Positions 53,693-62,429 of a stretch of DNA of 64,000 nucleotides are shown here, one piece after another. The DNA comes from Dendrophyllia cribrosa (lineage: Eukaryota > Cnidaria > Anthozoa > Scleractinia > Dendrophylliidae): positions 31,162,143 to 31,226,142 of the forward strand of contig JAJLRJ010000003.1 of the NCBI GenBank assembly GCA_024195265.1. Reading direction: 5' to 3'. Position numbers and translations under genes: made by a program. The notes under the pieces were generated by a model, which had not been told where the DNA came from, made no database searches, and saw nothing but the letters and a program-made list of their open reading frames with translations. Positions within the stretch are counted from its first letter, which is position 1. Each line of letters starts with the position of its first letter.

Positions 53693-53734
53693 AAAAGTTT
53701 GAGGTTCCTTAAAAGAAGAAGAGGTCAGTGCAAA

Positions 53735-54946
53735 ATGCCGTTGCCAGTTTACACAGCCTGTATGAATTTAAATAGTGCTGCAGGGGATGATCAATTGGAA
53801 CTGATATCTAACTATTTTAAACAGGGATACACTAACTTAGAAATTCTAGAGTTTTTAAAACTCCACGGAATAACTGTTAGCTTGTCAACTGTGAAAAGAC
53901 GCCTTCGAACCTTAGGCTTCTCAAGACGACCAGCCAATATACCTCGTGATGAGCTGAAGGAGGCCATAGAGAAAGAGCTTGGTGGTAGTGGTTGCTTTGT
54001 TGGCTACCGTAGGCTTTGGGCCAGGCTCCGAAGAAAAGGATATTTTGTAAAGAGATCAACAGTCATGACACTTTTAAGACAGCTTGATCCAGAAGGAGTT
54101 GAAAGTAGAAAAAGGAAGAGACTTCGCCGGAGAACATACCAAGCTAAAGGGCCAAATTACGTTTGGCACATAGATGGTTACGATAAACTCAAACCCTATG
54201 GATTCTGTGTGCATGGAGCCATCGATGGATTTTCAAGGAGGCTTATTTGGCTCGAGGTTGGTCCCACAAATAACAACCCTGAAGTTATCACTAAATTTTA
54301 CCTTGATGCTGTAAAACAAGTCGGTGGTTTACCGAGAAAAGTGAGATCAGATGACGGAACTGAGAACAGCATGGTTGCTGCAGTACATACATTTTTGCGG
54401 TCAAGCCACAATGACGAGGATGCAGGTCTTGGGTGTTTTCTCACTGGCAGGTCCACAGCAAATCAGAGGATTGAGGCCTATTGGTCCCATCTAGCTAAGG
54501 ATGGTCCTGGTTGGTGGATTAATTTTTTTAAAGATCTGCGTGACTTGGGTCTATTTGTTGACTCAGATCCAGTCCATGTTGAATGCATTCGATTTTGCTT
54601 CATGCCTATTCTAAGGAGCGAGCTATATCAAGTGGCAGAATTGTGGAATCAACACAGAATATCATCAAGCAAATTTGGAAACAGCAGTGGTCCACGAGGA
54701 CGACCTGATTGCATGTTTTTTCTACCGCATCTGTACAGTACAGATGACTACAAAACGGATGTAGACGAGGATGACGTTCAGGAGTTCTATGATCACTCCA
54801 CAATGTGTCCACCTGACTATAGTGAAGATTTTAAAGAATTTGCTCTTACTGTTATGAATGAGCATCACCTTCCAGAGCCACACAATGTTAGCTCTGCTCT
54901 TGACCTCTATATGGAACTCCTTAAAGAGGTGGAAGCGTTAACATAA
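53735..54946 (+). CDS. DDE integrase of the transposon
   Basis: 403 residues from ATG 53735 (CAAAATGC); the open frame extends 15 codons upstream but only to a TTG. Predicted to cut and join the element's ends in the nucleus. Residues about 18-65 are a helix-turn-helix (YFKQGYTNLEILEFL ... STVKRRLRTLG). Residues 75-130 resemble the IS3-type HTH_21 linker (GYRRLWARLRRKGYFV) and end in a basic run (RKRKRLRRR). The rve core follows: HIDGYD (D147), VRSDDGTEN (D206), NQRIEAYW (E247), about 40 residues between the last two. Acidic C-terminus (DVDEDDVQEFYD). All three catalytic residues are present and there is no frameshift, so it may be active. Proteins of this type are common in fish and cnidarian genomes. 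Confidence 0.88.
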   Translation: MPLPVYTACMNLNSAAGDDQLELISNYFKQGYTNLEILEFLKLHGITVSLSTVKRRLRTLGFSRRPANIPRDELKEAIEKELGGSGCFVGYRRLWARLRRKGYFVKRSTVMTLLRQLDPEGVESRKRKRLRRRTYQAKGPNYVWHIDGYDKLKPYGFCVHGAIDGFSRRLIWLEVGPTNNNPEVITKFYLDAVKQVGGLPRKVRSDDGTENSMVAAVHTFLRSSHNDEDAGLGCFLTGRSTANQRIEAYWSHLAKDGPGWWINFFKDLRDLGLFVDSDPVHVECIRFCFMPILRSELYQVAELWNQHRISSSKFGNSSGPRGRPDCMFFLPHLYSTDDYKTDVDEDDVQEFYDHSTMCPPDYSEDFKEFALTVMNEHHLPEPHNVSSALDLYMELLKEVEALT

Positions 54947-55164
54947 TTTTTTCCAGAGCAGTTTTGTAACCAAGAGCACGACCTATTGCCACTTTTTGAA
55001 ATTGCACGTCACCTATATTATGTACAAATTTGATTTAAGTATCCCACCTCTCTCACTGAGAATGTAGTCTTTAATAACATATCTCTTAGAAGGGAAGGCA
55101 AGAGTTGTCAAAAATTATCTTCCATCTTGAATTGTCTAATGTGAGTAATGTCATGGTTTTCACA

Positions 55165-55190
55165 AATAAAACAGGAAGAAAATCAATAAA
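55165..55190 (+). terminator. Polyadenylation signals, integrase gene
   Basis: AATAAA at 55165-55170 and again at 55185-55190, about 220 bases after the integrase stop. The opposing gene has its own signal (TTTATT, AATAAA on the minus strand) at 55279-55284, so the two transcripts converge without overlapping coding regions. Confidence 0.5.
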
Positions 55191-55643
55191 AACATCTTAT
55201 AACAGCTTGCCTGGTCACCCACCCTGTAATAAGCACTGACCAGGGATGGAATGAGGACACAAATTCAACAATAACTATTTTATTGAGCAAACGACAATTG
55301 TGTTTTTGTCTACACTGAAATAACTACTTACAGCTCTATGTGTAAGCTACTCTAAATTTTAGAACCGAAAAAGCCTAATATGTACCTAACTAGAGTACAA
55401 TGGTGTGTGAACTGAAACTGGCAAAAGCTATAACTCAACACTTTTAACTTATAGTTTAACCTTAAATCAGAACTTTATACTTGAAATACAACAGACTAAC
55501 ACAATATTCTACCCAGCTTGAAAACATGGCTAACACAGACCTCTGGTTCTGAGGCTACATTAGTTAAAACTACAACAGTATAACTTTGTTGAGAACAGAA
55601 AAATGTGAGATTGTAGGTCATTTCTTGGCCAATTAAGTTTCGT

Positions 55644-58145
55644 TCATACAATATCCATTTCCCAGTTGTCCCGATTAAGAATGTACATGAAGTCTTCCCT
55701 TAACTCCACATAGTTAGCATATGTAGATGGGATTTCTAAAAGGGGTCCACAGGTGTGGGCAATGGGTCTTGCACTCAAGCTCTCAGACTTAATGTAAGTA
55801 ACTTCTATCTTCTTGCTAATCATAATATCCGTAGCTGTTGTAAATCGCAAAAACAGCAGCAGTTTTGGCATCTCCAGACCTCTTACCAATCGCTGCAAAA
55901 ATTTAAATGCATCTCTTTCCCCTTCATTTTGTGGATTTGAGGTGAGACAAGAAAGCACCTTTTTTGTCGTAGGTTTAAGACTATCATAGAAGCCCTCAAC
56001 GGCAGAAATAGTTTGAAACTGGGGATACTGCTTCAACTGCTGTAAAAAAGGTTGCAAAGATGAAATCATGAGATGCGGTTTCTGAACCAGTTCCTGCTTG
56101 GAAATTTCAAGAATGACTTGGCTAAGGTTTTCAGTGTTAACCACCCTTCCACATTTGAATCTTTCAAGAAAATCAGTTAACTCATCTTCATCATCTGGAA
56201 GCTGATTCTTTCCTATAATGTCTACAATGAACTCTTCCTCTACTGGGGATAGGTATTTTTTGAATGAATCAACAAACATGGAATCTGGAACTTGGTTGCC
56301 AAAGAGGCAGTAGCATAAAAACGCCTTTGACAAGAAGGTGGGGAAATAAGATACAGACAAAAACCCTTTAACTAAAATCCTCCCCACAGCCTCCCACTCC
56401 TTAACAAAGTGGTCATGTCTAACAAAGGGAACCCTTTCTCTCTCTCCAATAGTCATAGAGAGAGAAAATTCGCTCCAGAATAAAGTGTACACTTCACGAC
56501 TTACCCCAACACCCACACCCTGTTCAAAATCTCCCTTTTCATTAACCACCTTAAAATCAATATTACAGTTCATTACACTTGGGTCTTTAAAATGTTCGAT
56601 CAATTCAGTTCTTATGCATGATCGGTGAACTGTGAGAACTCTATCTGGAAGATCTCTTGATGAAGAGGGACTTGGAGAATCCTGCTCTACTGAGCCTTGA
56701 TCAAGACTGCAATTCTCTTCATTTGTAAGCCTTGGGGAACTGGTTTCATCGGCCACATTGCTATGTGATCCATCTGCGTCTATTTCAGCCATGCCATTTG
56801 AAAGTACTGCTACACGCATTGATCTTATTTCATCCATAGTTAGGGAGACTGGGGTTTCTGGTGTTTCTGTAGTAGATGGATTCCCTCCATCAGCGATCCT
56901 AGAAAGCTCATATTCTCTGTTCTGCTCACATCGAAGACATTCTTCACCTTCCAAATACGTACAGCTACATACTGAACAAACAACACGCCTACCAGCATCT
57001 GATGTTACCTAAAATAATAATAATAATAATACTGATTTTATATAACTTCACTGCTCGACGCTAACTTTTTTGACACTAAACAGGGGGCTAGTAAGCAAAA
57101 TAAATCACTATTTGAAAAATACAAGTTACAAAAAAGTAAGTGTAGTGAATTTATTTTTGTATGGAACTAATAAGTCTAGAGGCTAGTAGAAGGTCCGAGG
57201 GTCCAATGGAGTTTCATATTGTGAGCCTGATACTTACACCCCAAAAAGTACCTGGCACAAAAATTTCCTTCTCAAAAAATACTTATTTTATTTTATTCAA
57301 TTCAACGAAGAAACATTTCTCTTGAAGATTTGTAAACCCCCCAAAATATGTGGCAGATCTCTTGCCCCCCCAAAATACCAAGGACCCCCCAAATACGTCG
57401 GACCTCCCCATCATGAATATTGCTAGCACCCCCCCCCCCCCCCCCTTGGGGCACTGTAAATTCAAAATAGCACCCTAATACCGAAATACATTGAAAACTT
57501 ACAAAAACAAAAGTAAAAATATTGAAAACTTAGCATTACCTGAGAATCATTCAGGTTGACAGGCGGCGGCGGTTCAAATGTGTCCTCGTCTAGTTGTGAC
57601 AAGAATGTGTCTTGGTGCTGTGATCTTAGATAGAGGTAAGTTGTCGACGGATAAAGACCATTTTCCTTCAAATAACTTTCAATAGTTCCTTCACCAGGAA
57701 AACGAGAAATGGCCATTTGGGTTGTGTCGCAGATATCCAGGAGCATATCGTCAACAGAGCCAGCAAAAGCACTTTTCCCGTCAGGGAAAAACAAAGCAGC
57801 GGCTTTTTGCTTCAGTTCGTGAACTGTGGGAGGCTCCGACGCAGTATAAGCAACAAACCGGTTTCCGCCACCTTTTTTCTGACGAACTGGAACAAAACTC
57901 TCTGACTGCTCGTCGTAATGAATCCAGCGCACTTGGATTCGATGTTCTTTGTCGGTCTTTCTTTTCTTCCCTCTTGACTGACCTCTGATGCGGTCGAGCA
58001 ATCCAGACAGTCGGCTTGCGGTTCGTTGGTTTCCTTCACGGGACGCTGCTTTAGAACTTGTAGAGGCAGATTCAACACGTTCGCTGTTGTTCTGATCCTG
58101 ACGTCTTATTTCCTCTCGTACCGTTTGCCTAATTATCGCATCCAT
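55644..58145 (-). CDS. HECT ubiquitin-ligase-like protein of the transposon
   Basis: Exon 1 is 57540-58145 (CTCAG/GTAATG), exon 2 is 55644-57008 (TTTTAG/GTAACA); joined in phase 0 to give 656 residues. Residues 58-63 are a basic NLS-like run (RGKKRK). Residues 69-176 form a ubiquitin-like or adaptor domain (VRWIHYDEQSESFVPVRQKK). A Cys cluster follows (C213, C216, C218, C226, C229: VVCSVCSCTY ... CLRC), a probable zinc knuckle. An acidic, Ser-rich linker leads to a HECT domain (about 327-652). That domain has FKVVNEKGDFEQGVGVGVSR, then FLSKAFLCYCLFG, and at the end RPIAHTCGPLLEIPSTYANY, where Cys622 is in the classical AHTC catalytic context. It is thus a candidate active E3 resembling the divergent G2E3 type. 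GTG upstream is not used; ATG 58145 is the first in frame. Confidence 0.82.
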
Positions 58146-58274
58146 CGTTAAAACGCCAAGCACTGCCACACAACAACCTCGAAAATCAAGACCTTACCGC
58201 CTTCCAAAATGGCGGGAGAAAACTCGCCTGTCTCAGTTCCCGTATGTTAGGTTCCAGTCTCTTTCGTCCAACCG

Positions 58275-58450
58275 AAAAAATCACAACTGAACTGTGTCAA
58301 AAATCACAACTGAACTGTGAAAAATCACAACTGAACTGTTTCAAAAATCACAACTGAACTGTGAAAAATCACAACTGAACTGTTTCAAAAATCACAACTG
58401 AACTGTGAAAAATCACAACTGAACTGTGAAAAATCACAACTGAACTGTGA
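58275..58450 (-). repeat. Right subterminal 21 bp repeat array
   Basis: Eight copies of AAAAATCACAACTGAACTGTG with TTTC or TGTC joints, the mirror of 53374-53590. The outer end continues into the exact 25 bp terminus. Confidence 0.9.
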
Positions 58451-58740
58451 CCCTTCTGGGCCATCGTAGAAAACAACTTTTGTAAAAATTTGAAATTCAT
58501 GGATACGTTTCCATGACCAAAACACCTCTTTCTAAATTCCATGACTTTTCCAGGCCCGGAATGCAATTTTCAAATTCCATGACTATGTGAACCCTGCTCA
58601 TTTTGGATGGCAATGCACTGCATTGGAGAAAAGTCGTCTGTTCCATTAGCTTATAGGACCTCCAGACTTGAGTAGGAGTACAAGATTGGGTTCCAGTAAG
58701 AATTTCGAATTTCAAACCAAACACGTCCGCAGATGATTAG

Positions 58741-58972
58741 CGCGGTTTTCATTAAGTGTCGTAAAACCAAAACCAAAGTAATCACTCTGGCCAATCACAA
58801 CAGAGGCAGTCATTCCAATGAACCAATCAGAACTCGAAGCAAAAACATGCAGCTGTCACCAAGCGCGGGAAAACGCGATGCGAGCAAATCACGGTTGGTT
58901 TTGATTTTACTTCTGATTGGTTGAGACAGTGGCGCGAGATTTTTTAGCCAATCACAAAGCGTAGTATCAAAG
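58741..58972 (+). repeat. CCAAT-rich MITE family, copy 4
   Basis: Best preserved left end: CGCGGTTTTCATTAAGTGTC. Contains AACCAATCAGAACTCGAAGC, GCGCGGGAAAACGCGATGCG, GGCGCGAGATTTTTTAGCC and CAATCACAAAGCG. The right terminus is lost. Confidence 0.65.
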
Positions 58973-60345
58973 TTGTATCGTAGTCAGGTCTGAAGACCTC
59001 CAATAAGTAACTGAAGGGTTCCGAGCAATTGATCCATCTTATAGATGCCAAATTAGACAGAAAAAACAGAATAGATTAAATTAGTTTTATTAGTTCCTGC
59101 ACATAGCCCTTCAATCAAATAATTGGACTACAATACTGAAATGCTACCAAAAGCTGAGAACTTTAAATTGATATATCTGATAATTGCCCATATTCATTTT
59201 TATTTCTTTTATAACATTATTATAATCAAATAAAATCAACTTTTGATAATCACGATGAATGTATACCATAGGACAAAATTAATCAACATAATTATAAAAC
59301 TATTTTGTGAAGCATTTTTCACCATAAAATACTAAATAATGTGGATTTTTCTGTTCATGTAGCCTTTTAAAAAATGCAATTCAACTGTAATTTTAACACC
59401 TTAATCATGTCGATTCAAGCGGTTTTAGTTTCAACTTCTATTTGATCAATAGAAAGCGCACTGGTGTGTTTTCTAAACACTCAGTCTTATTTGTAATAAC
59501 AATGATTGTTATTGTTATTCAATCTTACCTGGATTTCACCTCATTGTATGTAATAAATTAAGTGACAATATATGTGTAGCCTGCGAATACAGCCCCTCTC
59601 ATCGCTCCAGGCCACTAGGCAAGACTCCCTAACATGTTAAAAGCCAACATCAAAATGCCAAGTGCTGGATGATGAACATAGTAATATTAGGGTTAAACAC
59701 TCCTCAGCATTATTTAAGTTCAAACACTGATTCTATAGACAGTGAACTTGTGTACAGTGCGACACGCCTTACCATGAGCACCCTTCGTTTACAAGTTTTG
59801 TAACTAACTTTACACTCTTGTGATAAACACCAAGCAACAAGATTACATGTGATCGTTTGTCACTTCATGTTTATCACAGGAGTGCAAAGTTAGTATAAAT
59901 ATATATAAATATAATATAAAAGTGTATTAAGTTTGAATAATTTGAAATTCTGGCTTGTATATATGTTTTATAGTAGTATGTATAATTATGTCCCCAATTA
60001 GTGCCCAGAGGCGCTAGAACGCTTAGACACTTTAATAAGGGTTATGTTATGTTAGTTGCAAAACTTGTTAACAAAACTCGTAAAAAAGTTTGTTGAGTGC
60101 TCACGGTAAGCCGCATCGCACTGTAATTATTACAAATATAATCAGGACAGACAATGGTGGTAACTGTCTGACATTAGGGGGTGAGATGTTGCAATATAAG
60201 CAAGCTAGCTGTCTGAGGTAGCAAATTGACTAAAGCATGACAAGAAAGGGGTAGTTCTGTTTCCCAAATAGACATGTCCCCTGAGGTTTGTCAGAAGTGG
60301 AAGGTAACCATGGCAACATTATGGTGGTTTGTCTGATCCCACATA
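58973..60345. other. Intergenic with one mariner-like MITE
   Basis: No gene. AT-rich sequence; a repetitive GTGATAAACACC / TTTATCACAGGAGTGCAAAG pair lies inside the MITE at 59755-60123. The 3' UTR of the coiled-coil gene (ending at 60346) must lie at its right edge, on the minus strand. Confidence 0.4.
59755..60123. mobile_element. TA-flanked MITE
   Basis: 369 bp. Ends CAGTGCGACACGCCTTACC and complement GGTAAGCCGCATCGCACTG with TA on both sides (59753-59754, 60124-60125). Internal inverted pair AACTTTACACTCTTGTGATA and ATCACAGGAGTGCAAAGTT. Tc1/mariner type by ends. Confidence 0.75.
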
Positions 60346-62040
60346 TCAAAAGATTTTATTTCCCTTCTTTGGGTTGAAGCCATTTTTCCCTGTCGTCTTG
60401 TTGTTGAACAAGTCGCGAATGAGTGCAGACTTCTCGTTTTCCAGCTGAGTGATTTTGCTGCCCTTGTCGGAAACCTCCTGAAAAACAATCACAAAGAACA
60501 TTGATTGATTAATAAATGCTCAAGTTTTTAGGTAGAATCAGACTTTTCAACTTCAATGGAACCCCTGCCACCATTATGATTACCCCATTTACTAATTGGC
60601 CAAACCAATGCAATAATAAACAGCCTTTTTTAACTTGCACCAGTACAAGAACACTCCCTGTGTTGACTACATAGTGTTGTACATGTATTTAAAAAAAGTC
60701 GTACAACAACAAAAAGTCTTCATTTAAAAAAAAAACAGTTACATTTTAGCTGCACCACACCCATTAACCAAAAGGATTTTATTTTTGTTAAGCTTGAAAT
60801 TCAGACATGCACACAGAATGTTACTTTTGTCTGCTTAAGTATTAACTAATGCGTTTGGGAATTTTTTAACAGACCTTTCTTAGACGTTCCACTTCCTCTT
60901 GGAGCCGTCTTCTTTCCTCGTCAGCTTCTGAAGTTGCATTTGAGGATGCCTAAACAGAGAAATAATATAATATACTTATATAATAAACATACAGAACTGT
61001 TGGTGTTTCTAGCATGGTTGGTTTTTCATGGGGGAGACAGGTGGGTTGTCCTTCAGGGTTTCTACACTCTTCCCAGGATCCCAGCCCTTCTTTTGCAGAC
61101 CCCACCTCGTTTTGCATTTGCTGTTATTAGCCATTATTTGCAATTATCATTATTGTGATTTTGTTCTCATTTCTCCTGCTTCTCAGCTCCCAAACGACAG
61201 CATCTATCATGGTCTCCACATCCTCACTTCCAGTTATGCTTTAATTTACAATCCATCCTTCAGCTTCCATGTAACATCATGTTAACATCCTTTGATTTAT
61301 TACCCAGAGTTTTAAAAACAGATCTCATGTAAATGTAAAGCATAGTGTGTACAAAGTACCTTTGCTGGTGATTTTCCTTCTATGATTCTTGCCAGACACT
61401 CATTGATCCCTTCAATGTGGTGCCTGTGTTCCTTAAAAGATCCATCATCCAAACCAAGCTCTTTTCTTCTTGTTTTGTGAAGCAAAAGCTCATACTGAAA
61501 CTAGTCAAGAACAGACAAACAATATCAGCATATACCAAACCAGTGTACAGTGTTGTTCATGAACTCTGATTGGCTACTCAACCCCCCTAGGAGGATAGGG
61601 CCTTTGGCCAGGGGTTTCAATAGAATTCGGCTACCGGCGGTGTACCGCCGCCTACTTTGCCTCTCACCGCCGGTTACCAGATTGCCCTAGCGGGATGGGG
61701 CCTTACGGCCCCTTATCTGTCACAGCCGCCTATTATACCTTGGCCAGCCGCCTACTTCAATTCTTATTGAAACCCCTGCTTTGGCCCTATCAAAATTGGT
61801 GGACGCCCACTACTGAAATCCTGGCTAAAAGCCTGAAACCCGATCTATGGAGACAAGGGACTCCTTCCCTGTGGTGACAGTTACCTGTTCCAAAGAATAC
61901 TGCTCTTCATTTTGGAGATGCAACTTCTCTTCCTGAATGGCAGTGATCCTTTTAAAATACCATTTTCTTGCTCTTTCAATGACCTGAAGACCACTTTGTA
62001 AAAGATGGTGTTCTTCATCCAGCTCTTGTAACCGAGCTTC
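60346..62040 (-). CDS. Coiled-coil protein 3' end (SAPCD2-like), 4 exons
   Basis: Four phase-0 exons: 61885-62040 (EARLQELDEEHHLLQSGLQV), 61360-61494 (YELLLHKTRRKELGLDDGSF), 60875-60949 (ASSNATSEADEERRRLQEEV), 60346-60477 (EVSDKGSKITQLENEKSALI, ends NKIF stop). All acceptors are good (GCAG, TTCAG, TTTAG, TTCAG). Donors are CAG/GTAA, AAG/GTAC and AAG/GTCT, the last being weak. They give 165 C-terminal residues, mostly amphipathic coiled coil. RARKWYFKRITAIQEEK after a LLQ-GL-V-ER stretch recalls the Suppressor-APC domain of SAPCD1/2, which act in mitotic spindle orientation in vertebrates; that identity is tentative. Upstream exons must lie beyond about 62.1 kb, and none could be recognised before the window ends. 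Confidence 0.7.
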
Positions 62041-62384
62041 CTGCAATAAAATAGACAATAAATTAATAGTAGATTGAGGAGTTTTAAATAAGAATACCTT
62101 ATTATAGGAAATTAATTCTTGTGTATATCACCATATTTGAAAATTTTTAACATGACTTAAAAAAATGCAAATATTGAAGGAGAACCTACATGTACTCTAG
62201 AATATTGGAAATTAATGCAAAAAGACTCTGGGGTGGGAATTAAATTACTTCAATTATAGTACACAGTGTGAAATGTACTAAGGAAAGAAACCCCGTCTTT
62301 CAGTAGGTACAGCTAAGGACATGATTCAGAATTTGAGGCAAAATGAAAGGAATTAATGTCGTGGAAATTAACGTTTCATTAAAC

Positions 62385-62425
62385 TAGTAGTAATCATAGA
62401 TTATAGTGCGTCTCCTTATCCCGTG
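62385..62425 (-). mobile_element. Helitron-like element end, copy 3
   Basis: Plus-strand CTAGTAGTAATCATAGATTA followed by TAGTGCGTCTCCTTA is the same terminus as in copies 1 and 2. Read on the minus strand it ends GATTACTACTAG with T next. The other end was not located downstream within the window; the element may extend towards about 62.8 kb. Confidence 0.45.
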
Positions 62426-62429
62426 GCCC

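Larger units (their letters stand above)
53354..58469. mobile_element. Integrase + HECT DNA transposon (complete)
   Basis: 5116 bp. The outermost 25 bases are exact inverted repeats beginning CTACGATGGCCCAGAAGGG. Flanks are AAAA on both sides (53350-53353 and 58470-58473), a possible 4 bp TSD in an ambiguous A-run. Next inside are arrays of CACAGTTCAGTTGTGATTTTT, about ten on the left and eight on the right, in opposite orientation. Two convergent genes lie between: integrase (plus) and a two-exon HECT protein (minus). Their 3' ends are about 700 bases apart, with AATAAA at 55165 and 55185 (plus) and 55279-55284 (minus). The whole looks intact and potentially autonomous. The closest known framework is IS3-like/IS3EU or Ginger-type cut-and-paste elements, but the termini do not fit Ginger. 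Confidence 0.88.

Noticed and set aside
53690..53734. Upstream start for the integrase
   Set aside because: The first codon of the longer frame is TTG; the first ATG is at 53735, in good context.
58146..58169. Upstream start for the HECT protein
   Set aside because: The first codon of the longer frame is GTG; ATG 58145 is the plausible initiator.
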